NCBI RefSeq assembly: GCF_021534965.1
Contig: NZ_CP091037.1
Coordinates: forward strand, 3,603,501 to 3,667,500
Reading direction: 5' to 3'
Source: Muricauda sp. SCSIO 65647
GTDB taxonomy: Bacteria; Bacteroidota; Bacteroidia; Flavobacteriales; Flavobacteriaceae
Length of the DNA stretch: 64,000 nucleotides
Every line of letters begins with the position of its first letter. The first letter of the stretch is position 1. Below the pieces are notes generated by a model. It searched no databases, had not been told where the DNA came from, and was given only the letters and a program-made list of their open reading frames with translations. Below are positions 37,964 to 45,700 of this stretch, in pieces. The position numbers and the translations under genes were made by a program.

Positions 37964-38866
37964 ATGAGAAAACTTAGACCATTAATATTGACTTTTGTCC
38001 TAATTCTCATTGGCACTGTTATTTCAGCCCAAGAAATAATAGCTGATTTGAGTTATTTTCCAAAAAAAGAATTCAATGATAGAATTGTTGAAAGTAATAC
38101 CGCTGATAATGGTAATACATTTGAAAAAATAGTTATAGATGGGTTCGATTCCAAAATTCCTTTTTATAGCATAAAACCTAAAGATAGAAAGGAAGATAAA
38201 TATGTTATACTTCTTCACGGTTTAACTGGGAGCAAAGACAATTGGGTTAATCCTATAACCAGTCTATCAGAAAAATACGTAGAACTCAAAGATTCATTAT
38301 TAACATTAGGCTATTCTGTACTAATCCCTGATGCTAAATATCACGGAGAAAGAACCTATCAAGGAAATTTTGCTTCGCCTCTAACATTTTTTTCATCACA
38401 AGATGTTCAAAAAATATATAACCTATATACGTCTTCTGTCAAAGATATCCGAATCATAATGGACTATATAGAACGTAAATCAACCTCAAAAACACAAACT
38501 TTTGATGTTATAGGCTATAGTATGGGCGGACAGATGACAATTCTTTTAAATTCCATTGATGATAGACTAAATCGTGTAGTCATTTGCGTAGCACCATTAG
38601 ATTTTAAAACAGGTGTGCGACTTGGAATGAGCGAAGAAAACACTAAAAAGATTGATTATATGTCACCAAAAAATTGTGCGACACTGCAAAAGTCGCCTGT
38701 TACCTTACTAATGGGAACAAAAGATGGCTGGTATACCAAAGAAGAAGCCCAAGATTTTTTTGATAAAATAACAATAAAAGATAAATCATTGAAATTCTAT
38801 GAATCTGGACATTACTTGCCCGATGAATTTATTTCAGATACAATTGAAAATATAAATAAGAAATAA
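37964..38866 (+). CDS. Exported alpha/beta hydrolase
   Basis: 300 residues with a signal peptide ending near ISAQ. The fold is shown by YVILLHGLTGSKDNW (oxyanion region about 80-94), YSVLIPDAKYHGERTY, the nucleophile elbow GYSMGG with Ser186, and a late histidine in ESGHYLPDEF. It is probably an esterase or dienelactone-hydrolase-like enzyme in the periplasm; the substrate is unknown. AT-rich relative to the leu genes. Flanked by the 8-bp inverted repeat TTGTGTAG / CTACACAA (37921-37928 and 38872-38879). Confidence 0.8.
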   Translation: MRKLRPLILTFVLILIGTVISAQEIIADLSYFPKKEFNDRIVESNTADNGNTFEKIVIDGFDSKIPFYSIKPKDRKEDKYVILLHGLTGSKDNWVNPITSLSEKYVELKDSLLTLGYSVLIPDAKYHGERTYQGNFASPLTFFSSQDVQKIYNLYTSSVKDIRIIMDYIERKSTSKTQTFDVIGYSMGGQMTILLNSIDDRLNRVVICVAPLDFKTGVRLGMSEENTKKIDYMSPKNCATLQKSPVTLLMGTKDGWYTKEEAQDFFDKITIKDKSLKFYESGHYLPDEFISDTIENINKK

Positions 38867-38871
38867 AAACG

Positions 38872-39023
38872 CTACACAACAAGGGCTATAATCCAGGGCT
38901 CCCCTCCTGCCCAAAAGAATATTTGATACCTTGGATAAAAAGGGAATGATTCCGTCCCGCAGCACGGCTCTAAGGAAAATGCCATCAGCCGCAACGAAAT
39001 CATACATAAGACCGTTGTATGCC
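38872..39023 (+). repeat. attC-like module after the hydrolase gene
   Basis: Begins CTACACAACAAGGGCTATAATC and ends ACCGTTGTATGCC (39012-39023); ACAAC and GTTGT pair at the ends. About 150 bp and clearly richer in GC than the genes around it. A reverse-strand open frame across it is not taken as a gene. Confidence 0.45.
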
Positions 39024-39082
39024 ATAGGATTAAACCTTTTACATTTCGAAAAGTCTAAAAGCAAATACTTGAACCAAATAAA

Positions 39083-39583
39083 ATGCAAAGATTCTTTTTG
39101 ATTCTGCTTCTTATTAGTCTTTTTTCCTGCGAAACTCCTGATGAAAATAGTCAAATCACTGACGTAGAACGTGTTGTAAGAAAAATGAATTTAGCACTTG
39201 CAAATCATGATCATTTCCAACTACTTGCGTGCTATTCTGATGAAATGGACTGGGAAAACTCATTTGGGTGGACAATAAGAAATAAAGACACTTTAAATAC
39301 ATATTTCAAAGACTGGTTATTTACCAGATACCCAAAATTAGATAGCCATAGACTTAGTCTGAAGTTCAATATTAAATTCATCAGCAAGCAAACTGCTTGG
39401 GTCGATGTACTTCAAGAAATCAATTCTGAAGACATGAATTCAGTGGTTAGAACCTATAGGCAAACCCATTTACTTATAAAAAGAAGTGATGGCTGGTTAA
39501 TCAAGAAAACAAGGCTGTGGGCGCCAACTCCCAATGACAATCCGCCAATCGAGTTTTTGTCTTCCCCAAGTTTTTTTGAATAA
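39083..39583 (+). CDS. NTF2/SnoaL-like lipoprotein
   Basis: 166 residues with a lipoprotein signal (lipobox LFSC, Cys16). The body resembles the SnoaL/NTF2 cone fold: VVRKMNLALANHDHFQLLACYSDEMDWENSFGW, then a beta sheet ending in RSDGWLIKKTRLWAP. Such proteins are often binding proteins of unknown ligand. AT-rich. It lies between boxes GTTGTATGCC (39014-39023) and GGCGCACAAC (39619-39628), which are complementary at 8 of 10 positions. Confidence 0.7.
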   Translation: MQRFFLILLLISLFSCETPDENSQITDVERVVRKMNLALANHDHFQLLACYSDEMDWENSFGWTIRNKDTLNTYFKDWLFTRYPKLDSHRLSLKFNIKFISKQTAWVDVLQEINSEDMNSVVRTYRQTHLLIKRSDGWLIKKTRLWAPTPNDNPPIEFLSSPSFFE

Positions 39584-39618
39584 AATTGATTTTTGATCAT
39601 TTATATCTGACTACAAAC

Positions 39619-39674
39619 GGCGCACAACAGCTGCTATACTTCACCAGCCCGACAGAGTTCTGGTAGGTTGCGAC
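39619..39674 (+). repeat. Short attC-like module before the YecH-like gene
   Basis: Begins GGCGCACAACAGCTGCTATAC and ends GGTTGCGAC. ACCAG pairs with CTGGT internally and CGC..AAC with GTTGCG at the ends, giving a two-part hairpin with a bulge of about 56 bp. Confidence 0.45.
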
Positions 39675-39750
39675 TTTATTGCTAACTTTAAACCCATTAA
39701 CCATTATCCCAATAGCCATCGGGAGGGTGGATTTATCAATTATAAATGAC

Positions 39751-40017
39751 ATGAATAATAGTATACATATACATGAAGTTATTTTTTTGATCGAGAAAAA
39801 TAATGAACAATGGACACCCAGTGAACTAATAGAAGCTATCGGTACTACTTGGGGCGAAGATGTTCACTTTGGTTCATGCTCTGGAAATGCCTTTCCCAAA
39901 GAAAATGCACTCGACTTTCTAGTCAATCGCCAAAAAGTAGTCCTATCTAAAGAAGGAAAAGTAGCACTTCATCCTTCCATACAAATATGTGAGGGACACA
40001 AGGGATTCAACAAATGA
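39751..40017 (+). CDS. YecH-like small metal-binding protein (DUF2492)
   Basis: 88 residues from the ATG at 39751; an upstream ATG-less extension is ignored. The pattern HIHEVIFLI ... WGEDVHFGSCSGNAF ... LHPSIQIC follows E. coli YecH (HGHEV, FGED.FHTCSA, C-terminal Cys), whose His and Cys residues are expected to bind metal. No function is established. It has no signal peptide. The following module begins with the full R''-type box GTCTAAC at 40046-40052. Confidence 0.75.
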   Translation: MNNSIHIHEVIFLIEKNNEQWTPSELIEAIGTTWGEDVHFGSCSGNAFPKENALDFLVNRQKVVLSKEGKVALHPSIQICEGHKGFNK

Positions 40018-40045
40018 GCAAGTCTTACCGGAATATATAAACATC

Positions 40046-40172
40046 GTCTAACCATGGGTATGGGCCATGCCTCCTACTTTACCCTAAAATTAATTACCTT
40101 CCAAATGAATTAATTTCCGTGTAACCTGGCGTTACGAAAAACCGGCACAGGCCATTCACGAGACCGTTAGGC
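40046..40172 (+). repeat. attC-like module with a full R''/R' box pair
   Basis: Begins with GTCTAAC (RYYYAAC) and ends with GTTAGGC (GTTRRRY), 127 bp. AAATTAATT (40087-40095) and AATTAATTT (40108-40116) form a 9-bp stem in the centre, and ATGGGCC pairs with GGCCAT nearer the ends. This is the best attC candidate in the window. Confidence 0.6.
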
Positions 40173-40182
40173 ACCATACAAA

Positions 40183-40458
40183 ATGAAGAAGTTCTTTCGT
40201 TACGTTACTCCTTTAAGAATATGTACTGTTTATTTAATAGTTCAAACTATCGTTTGGTATATCGGGATTCATAAATCAATTGAGAATGGCCATAATCCTG
40301 AATTGGGTGGATTAGCGCCGTATGTCTTTGGTGGAATTGCAATAATTTCCTTTCTATTGGATTTAGTCCTTTCTCTAATTCTTAAACCAAAAACTAATTG
40401 GATCGTACAGTTTCCATTGATATTCGCAGGAATCCTTGTATTCCTATTTAACTCGTAA
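40183..40458 (+). CDS. Small three-helix membrane protein
   Basis: 91 residues, hydrophobic at about 11-30, 43-66 and 71-89, with a basic N-terminus (MKKFFRYVTPLR). I do not recognise the family. The start is 10 bp after the R' box GTTAGGC, and the stop is 22 bp before the R'' box ATCTAAC, as expected for a compact cassette. Confidence 0.6.
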   Translation: MKKFFRYVTPLRICTVYLIVQTIVWYIGIHKSIENGHNPELGGLAPYVFGGIAIISFLLDLVLSLILKPKTNWIVQFPLIFAGILVFLFNS

Positions 40459-40480
40459 CAAAAAAGGAATAAAAAACTGT

Positions 40481-40635
40481 ATCTAACAACATCTCTAATT
40501 AAGTGCTTCTTTGCCATGATCTGGCAACTTTTCCTACATTTATTGAATAATTGACCAGGCGTAACGATTTGCTACTTGTAACCTTCACACGCAAAACCTA
40601 TCTCGACGACTAAATCGCGTGTTTTGGTTACCAAG
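40481..40635 (+). repeat. attC-like module with long hairpin
   Basis: Begins ATCTAAC (RYYYAAC). Near its end, an imperfect inverted repeat joins 40575-40592 and 40617-40635 (CTTGTAACCTTC... against GTTTTGGTTACCAAG), with about 16 paired positions. The 3' box is not clear. Confidence 0.4.
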
Positions 40636-40671
40636 TCATACCAAATCATAGCCAGGATTGTTCTACATAAT

Positions 40672-41241
40672 TTGAAAAAAACAGTCAGAATATTGATAAT
40701 TGGACTTTTGCTAGTTATTTCATGTCGGGAAAAACCGAAAGCGATAATAGAAAAACCTATTTCGGATTTTAATCTTAATACGGACCTTGTAGAATTCAAG
40801 GAAAGAATGACCGAATTGGACACTATTCGAGTTTCCTTTGACCATTCGATTTGTGAGTATCAAGGTTATGAACGACTTGAAATAACAAAGTTTGGGGATT
40901 CAATTCGAGTAAGGTCTGAATATCAAAATCATGACGAAAAAAATGCTGAATGGAAAACTCTTTATGAAGAGCATATAGTACTCAGGGACACCACATGGGG
41001 TTTTGGAAGTTTTATTGCCCGCAATGACAGTCTTATAGACAGTATTCCTAGCAAATATTCAAGAATGGTCATTTCAGATGGAAAGGGATTAATATCTTAC
41101 TCCACTAAGGGACTATCCCAAGCTTTGGCTTTCCTTCGAGATTATCACCTTACAATGAAAGAATTAAACGACCCCAAAGGATTTATTTATGGTTATTCAG
41201 AGGAAGAAATGGAGGAGTTCAGGAAAAATTTCAAGCAATAA
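40672..41241 (+). CDS. Lipoprotein of unknown function
   Basis: 189 residues from a TTG at 40672, chosen because it directly precedes the lipoprotein signal KKTVRILIIGLLLVISC; an upstream TTG at 40624 lies in a hairpin. The rest is mixed alpha/beta with EYQGYERLEITKFGDSIRVRSEYQ and a C-terminal helical EEEMEEFRKNF. I do not recognise it. The next gene starts 44 bp after its stop without a module between them, so the two may form one two-gene cassette. Confidence 0.55.
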   Translation: MKKTVRILIIGLLLVISCREKPKAIIEKPISDFNLNTDLVEFKERMTELDTIRVSFDHSICEYQGYERLEITKFGDSIRVRSEYQNHDEKNAEWKTLYEEHIVLRDTTWGFGSFIARNDSLIDSIPSKYSRMVISDGKGLISYSTKGLSQALAFLRDYHLTMKELNDPKGFIYGYSEEEMEEFRKNFKQ

Positions 41242-41285
41242 AAACTGCATAGACCAGTGGTCATCATTAGCAAGCAAGATAAATT

Positions 41286-42776
41286 TTGAAGAAAATAATT
41301 TACATAGTTCTAACTAGCCTTTGTTGCGTTGGTTGTATCAAAACAAAAAATTCTTCAGCAGTGGATGTTGAATACAATGTTCAATCAAAACTGAAAGAAA
41401 CCACTCCTGTTTTGGAAGTGGAATTCAATTATTCGAGCGATAAAGATGGTTTGGTAAGATTGCGCTATGAAAATGAATCATGGGGAGATAGCAATATTTT
41501 TGATTGTATCAAGAGCTTTCAGGTTGTTCCAAAAGCCAAAAGAATTGAATTTTTTAGGGATAGCAGTCAAATAATTATTGAAACCGACCCAAATATTATC
41601 AATGTTATTCGCTATCAAATCAGTCAAGATTATGAGGGTTTGCCCTTAAATGAGAAAAGGTACAGACCGATGATCGACTCGCGTTTCTTTCACATTTTGG
41701 GCATGAGATTGTTTATGGTTCCAGAGCGTGTTTTTGCTGCAGATTCTACCCGTGCGAATATCAAAATTAATTATCAGGCAGAAGGAGCCAATAGTCTATA
41801 CCACAGTAGTTTTGGAAAAGACAACGTTCAAAATATAAGTGTAGACAGAGAAGATTTGTATGCTTCTTTCTTTATAGGAGGAGATTTTAGAAGGTATTCT
41901 TTTCCGCTAGAAAAAGACACCGTATATTTTTTGACCAGAGGCAATTGGAAACCATTTACGGATCACGATATATATCAGTTATTAAAGGAAACCATCAAGT
42001 CTCAAAATGAATTTTGGAACGATCCAAGAAAGGGCAATTTTTCGGTTTCACTTGTACCTACATATGAAGAATGGTATTCAGTCGGGGGTAGTGGCTTTTC
42101 ATCATCTTTCATTTCTTTTGCTTCCAACAATGACAAAGTTTCCCTAAAACACATGAGGTGGTTGTATAACCATGAATTGTTGCACAAATGGATCGGAAGA
42201 ACCATTCTTAATGAAAATGAAGTAGAGCAATATTGGTTTAGTGAAGGCTTTACCGACTACTATTCATATAAGTTACAGCTAAAAGCCAACCAATTGAATG
42301 TGGCTGAGTATGTAGAAATTTTGAATAGTGAAGTTATTATTCCCCATTACCAAGACCCTGTTAAAAACACCCCCAATTCCAAGTTAACACTTCAGGAATA
42401 TTGGGGCAATTATGCAAAATACCAAAAGCTCCCATACAGAAGAGGTCTTTTATATGCTTTTCTTATCGACAATCAGATAAAAAAAGAATCTAACTACACA
42501 AAGAGCCTCGATGATTTAATGCATGAATTATTAGCCTTGTCGTTAAAAGATAGAACAACGAGAATAAATCAGTCGCTATTTTTGAGGACACTATCTAAAT
42601 ACCTGAACCACTCAAGTGTTGCGTTGCAATTTGAAAAATACATTGTTAACGGAGAGCTGATCAATTTTCAAGATCAAGTGCCAAATGGGCTCTCGATTGA
42701 TTATACAGACGATATCCCGGTTTTCAAAATAGACGCTACCAGTAAAAAAGAGCTTGAAAGGAAACTTAGTTTGTAA
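41286..42776 (+). CDS. M61-like metallopeptidase lipoprotein
   Basis: 496 residues, TTG start, lipobox CCVGC (Cys17). Residues about 30-240 form a beta-rich domain and 240-490 the peptidase domain. The zinc motif is HELLHKW (His296, His300), with a glutamate at 320 in WFSEGFTDYYSY as the third ligand. This fits glycyl-aminopeptidase-like M61 enzymes. It would act in the periplasm or at the surface. AT-rich. It follows the preceding lipoprotein gene closely and is followed by a module starting GCCAACAATG. Confidence 0.8.
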   Translation: MKKIIYIVLTSLCCVGCIKTKNSSAVDVEYNVQSKLKETTPVLEVEFNYSSDKDGLVRLRYENESWGDSNIFDCIKSFQVVPKAKRIEFFRDSSQIIIETDPNIINVIRYQISQDYEGLPLNEKRYRPMIDSRFFHILGMRLFMVPERVFAADSTRANIKINYQAEGANSLYHSSFGKDNVQNISVDREDLYASFFIGGDFRRYSFPLEKDTVYFLTRGNWKPFTDHDIYQLLKETIKSQNEFWNDPRKGNFSVSLVPTYEEWYSVGGSGFSSSFISFASNNDKVSLKHMRWLYNHELLHKWIGRTILNENEVEQYWFSEGFTDYYSYKLQLKANQLNVAEYVEILNSEVIIPHYQDPVKNTPNSKLTLQEYWGNYAKYQKLPYRRGLLYAFLIDNQIKKESNYTKSLDDLMHELLALSLKDRTTRINQSLFLRTLSKYLNHSSVALQFEKYIVNGELINFQDQVPNGLSIDYTDDIPVFKIDATSKKELERKLSL

Positions 42777-42784
42777 TAACTACA

Positions 42785-42850
42785 GCCAACAATGTCTATA
42801 ACCAATACCGGATTAAAGTGATAAGCAAAAGCATAAAACCACGGTCAGTG
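42785..42850 (+). repeat. attC-like module after the M61 gene (start only)
   Basis: Begins GCCAACAATGTCTATAACC, which fits the common module start. The end is not clear; the remaining bases to 42961 show no other feature. Confidence 0.35.
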
Positions 42851-42961
42851 CAAAACCAAAAAGTGATTGAGTAGAAACCCGCTACCTCTCATATATGAAG
42901 CCATTTTAGGGCATTTAAAAACACGAATAAAATGGCATGTTCTGATAATCAAGAAACTTAA

Positions 42962-43804
42962 ATGGATATAAACGAAATAATTAAAAAAGTAACAAAACCA
43001 AACCTTTACGAAAAAGGAACTTCGTTTATGTGGACCGACCCATATATCTCAAAGCAGTTACTTCAAGTGCACCTAAATCCAGATATTGACATCGGTAGTC
43101 GCAAGAAATCCACAATTGAAAAAACAGCCCAGTGGATTTTAGAGAGCCATGATTCAAGCGGAGAACTGAAGATTTTGGACTTGGGTTGTGGTCCGGGTTT
43201 GTATGCTGAGATTTTTGCGAAAAGCGGACATGAAGTAGCGGGTATAGACATTTCTAAAAGTTCAATAGATTATGCGATTAGATCCGCAAAAGAAAAAGGA
43301 TTAAACATTGCGTATAAAAATGGAAGTTATTTGGATATTGATCTAGGAAAAGAACAATATGATGTAATAGTTCTCATTTATACTGATTTTGGCGTATTGG
43401 TACCAACAGAAAGGGAACAGCTCTTAGAAAATATTTTCTTTGCTTTAAAGAAAGGGGGCATTTTCATTTTCGACGTTTTAAAAGACACGGATTTGAACGA
43501 AAAACTATCCCCCAGAACTTGGGAAGTATGTGAGGTGGGGTTTTGGCGAGAAACACCATATTTGGCATTGTCGGAATCATTCCTGTACGAAAAGGAAAAA
43601 GTAATTATGTTTCAGCATACAATTATTGAAAACAGCGGAAATCTTAATAACTACCGTTTTTGGACGCATTTCTTCTCCCAAAAAGATATATCCACAATGC
43701 TGAAACAGCAGAATTTTAGAAACATTGAATTTCGAGCAGATATTTTGCCTGAAAGTGATCTATGGAATGGAGACAATGTACTATTTACAAAATGTGAAAA
43801 ATGA
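42962..43804 (+). CDS. Class I SAM-dependent methyltransferase
   Basis: 280 residues. The SAM-binding motif I is ILDLGCGPGLYAEIF at about 72-86, followed by HEVAGIDISKSSIDYA and a core strand YDVIVLIYTDFGVLV. N-terminal ~55 residues (MDINEIIKKVTKPNLYEKG...) are a helical cap. The acceptor is unknown. AT-rich, plus strand, followed after 17 bp by a module beginning CCCGTAAC. It is the last cassette-like gene. Confidence 0.85.
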   Translation: MDINEIIKKVTKPNLYEKGTSFMWTDPYISKQLLQVHLNPDIDIGSRKKSTIEKTAQWILESHDSSGELKILDLGCGPGLYAEIFAKSGHEVAGIDISKSSIDYAIRSAKEKGLNIAYKNGSYLDIDLGKEQYDVIVLIYTDFGVLVPTEREQLLENIFFALKKGGIFIFDVLKDTDLNEKLSPRTWEVCEVGFWRETPYLALSESFLYEKEKVIMFQHTIIENSGNLNNYRFWTHFFSQKDISTMLKQQNFRNIEFRADILPESDLWNGDNVLFTKCEK

Positions 43805-43821
43805 AAAATATGGGAAAACGT

Positions 43822-43905
43822 CCCGTAACAATGTGTATACGTAATATGGGCTATGCCCATAAGCCATTGATGGCCATAAATGCTGCACTTTGCTGAACCG
43901 TAACA
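43822..43905 (+). repeat. Module at the right edge of the array
   Basis: Begins CCCGTAACAATGTGTATACG and contains CCATTGATGGCC palindromic sequence; CCGTAACA at 43823-43830 is repeated at 43898-43905. The GC of the next gene returns to the host level. Confidence 0.4.
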
Positions 43906-43924
43906 TATCCCCATCACTAAAAAG

Positions 43925-44773
43925 ATGATCGTAAAAAATTTATCGAATACATCATTTGACGAGTTGCTAAACTGTTTTTTGTTGGCCTTTAACGACTATT
44001 TCGTACCCGTGCCCACCGAAAAGAGCTATTACGAAAACCGGTGGAAAGCGGCCAAGGTCGATTTTAATTGCTCATACGGCATGTTCGACAACGAAAAATT
44101 GGTCGGTTTTATCATTCACGCCATAGATAAAAGAAATGGAACATTAGTGGCTTTTAATACAGGAACCGGCGTTATTCCAGAATACAGGGGAAGAAGAATA
44201 GTCAAGGCCATCTACGAACATGCCCTTAGGGATTTCGTGAAAAAAGGGGTTGAAAAAAGTACCTTGGAAGTGATCACCAAAAATGATATCGCCATTCGTT
44301 TGTACAAGGGTGTCGGTTTCGAAACATGCAAAAAGTACAAATGCTTCAAAGGAAAGCTAAAAATCGACCCGTCTGTTCAAGTTGAAATAAGGGAGATGGA
44401 TGTAAAGCACATTGATTGGACAAGCTTGCCCAATCAGCAACTATATTCTTGGGACAACCAGAAAGAATCGATAGTGGAAGGAAACTACAGGTTTTTTCAT
44501 GTACTACATGACAACCAACCGGAATCTTTTTTCATCATTGACCCCGACCAAGGCTATTTGCCGCAGTTCGATTTGTTGAGTACCGAAAAAAATGGATGGA
44601 AAAGACTTTTTTCGGGAATCAAACAGGTGGCCGCGACCATAAAAATTAACAATGTTGATGAACGACTGAAAGAAAAACTTGATAATTTAAGGCTTGTCGG
44701 ACTGAACAATAGTATCGATCAATTCGAAATGGAAATGACGTTAACAACCGGCAACGATAAGCTATCGGATTAA
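43925..44773 (+). CDS. GNAT family N-acetyltransferase
   Basis: 282 residues. The acetyl-CoA site is GVIPEYRGRRIVKAIYEHAL (about 80-99), with NDIAIRLYKGVGFE as the typical late GNAT motif (about 121-134). A second ~140-residue part lacks a clear acetyl-CoA motif and may be a degenerate GNAT repeat. The substrate is unknown. Base use is closer to the host than in the preceding cassette genes, so it may lie outside the array. Confidence 0.85.
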   Translation: MIVKNLSNTSFDELLNCFLLAFNDYFVPVPTEKSYYENRWKAAKVDFNCSYGMFDNEKLVGFIIHAIDKRNGTLVAFNTGTGVIPEYRGRRIVKAIYEHALRDFVKKGVEKSTLEVITKNDIAIRLYKGVGFETCKKYKCFKGKLKIDPSVQVEIREMDVKHIDWTSLPNQQLYSWDNQKESIVEGNYRFFHVLHDNQPESFFIIDPDQGYLPQFDLLSTEKNGWKRLFSGIKQVAATIKINNVDERLKEKLDNLRLVGLNNSIDQFEMEMTLTTGNDKLSD

Positions 44774-44805
44774 CTATAATGTATCAATGACCCATAGAAA
44801 ATTTT

Positions 44806-45258
44806 ATGAAGCGATTTAGCCTATTGACGATATCTTTGATTTTTCTATTAACATCGAATATCAAGGCCCAAACCAGACAAGACTCTTTAGCTATAAAGCA
44901 AGCTGCGTTAGATTATATCGAAGCCCAGCATAATGTGCGACCCGACCAGTTTGAACGTTCAGCGCATCCAAGAATGGTCAAAAGAACGTTTTGGAAAGAC
45001 AAAGAAACAAACAAGGAATATTTGAGGGAAACCTTTACCGACGCCATGGTTCTGTTATCAGAAACTTATAATGAAAATGGTGATGGGTTTCCCCAAAACC
45101 CAAAAAAGGAAGTCGTTATTCTCGACGTATTCGACAAAACGGCTTCAGTGAAACTAATAGCGGATGAATGGATCGATTATATGCACATTGTCAAACTGAA
45201 CGGCAAATGGCAAATTGTGAATGTGCTTTGGCAGTTTAATGATTCCGCCCAACATTGA
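44806..45258 (+). CDS. Exported NTF2-like (lumazine-binding-type) protein
   Basis: 150 residues with a signal peptide ending near IKAQ. The body DYIEAQHNVRPDQFERSAHPRMVKRTFW ... YMHIVKLNGKWQIVNVLW is typical of putative lumazine-binding or DUF3828-like NTF2 proteins of Bacteroidota. Ligand unknown. Its stop is followed after 31 bp by the EthD-like gene, with which it may be cotranscribed. Confidence 0.8.
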   Translation: MKRFSLLTISLIFLLTSNIKAQTRQDSLAIKQAALDYIEAQHNVRPDQFERSAHPRMVKRTFWKDKETNKEYLRETFTDAMVLLSETYNENGDGFPQNPKKEVVILDVFDKTASVKLIADEWIDYMHIVKLNGKWQIVNVLWQFNDSAQH

Positions 45259-45289
45259 TGAGAAAAACAACACACTATATCCCTATCAA

Positions 45290-45700
45290 ATGAAAACAAA
45301 AATCACTCTCTTGCTCTTCGGCGCCGCTATATTGCTCATGGGCTTTCAACAGACCCGGTCAGCCGATACCCCAAAAATTGAAAACGGAATGGTCAAAGTG
45401 ACGATTCTATATCCGAACGGTGAAGGCAAAACCTTTGACATGGACTACTACTCCACCAAACACATGCCCATGGCAGCAAGTCTGTTCGGTGATGCCATGA
45501 AGGCCATGGCAATCGACAAGGGAATAGCCGGTAGAACACCCGATGAGCCCATTCCGTACCTGGCCATCGGCTATTTTTACTTTGACACGCTTGCAGACTA
45601 TCAAAATGCTTTCGGGCCAAATGCGGAAAAAATCGTAGGTGACATTCCGAACTACACCAATATTCAACCGGTCGTTCAAATTAGTGAAGTAATTCAATAA
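45290..45700 (+). CDS. EthD family protein, exported
   Basis: 136 residues from the ATG at 45290, chosen for its signal peptide (MKTKITLLLFGAAILLMGFQQTRS). The domain is an EthD-type ferredoxin-like fold: MVKVTILYPNGEGKTFDMDYYSTKHMPMA and AIGYFYFDTLADYQNAFGPN. Relatives accompany ring-cleavage or ETBE catabolism, but no catabolic genes are near. Its stop overlaps the end of the phosphorylase gene on the other strand by 7 bp. Confidence 0.82.
   Translation: MKTKITLLLFGAAILLMGFQQTRSADTPKIENGMVKVTILYPNGEGKTFDMDYYSTKHMPMAASLFGDAMKAMAIDKGIAGRTPDEPIPYLAIGYFYFDTLADYQNAFGPNAEKIVGDIPNYTNIQPVVQISEVIQ

Larger units (their letters stand above)
37288..43905 (+). mobile_element. Integron-like gene cassette array without integrase (putative)
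   Basis: Eight AT-rich genes, all on the plus strand, are separated by modules that begin 4-36 bp after a stop codon with an AAC core (YAACAANNNCTATAA in the better ones), and several end with a GTT core 17-85 bp before the next start. Genes at 37394, 37964 and 39083 are flanked by inverted repeats that are particular to each gene, which is what results when a cassette recombines within a split R' box. Two modules have full attC boxes (RYYYAAC/GTTRRRY). No integrase gene and no attI site are visible in the window. Boundaries are approximate. Confidence 0.5.

Noticed and set aside
38834-39154. Open frame of about 106 residues on the minus strand across the module after the hydrolase gene
   Set aside because: It runs through the module and the edges of both neighbouring genes, has no recognisable domain, and its frame is best explained by the structured repeat.
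37288-43905. A classical integron with intI and attI
   Set aside because: No tyrosine recombinase gene and no attI-like site are in the window; only the cassette-like part is supported.
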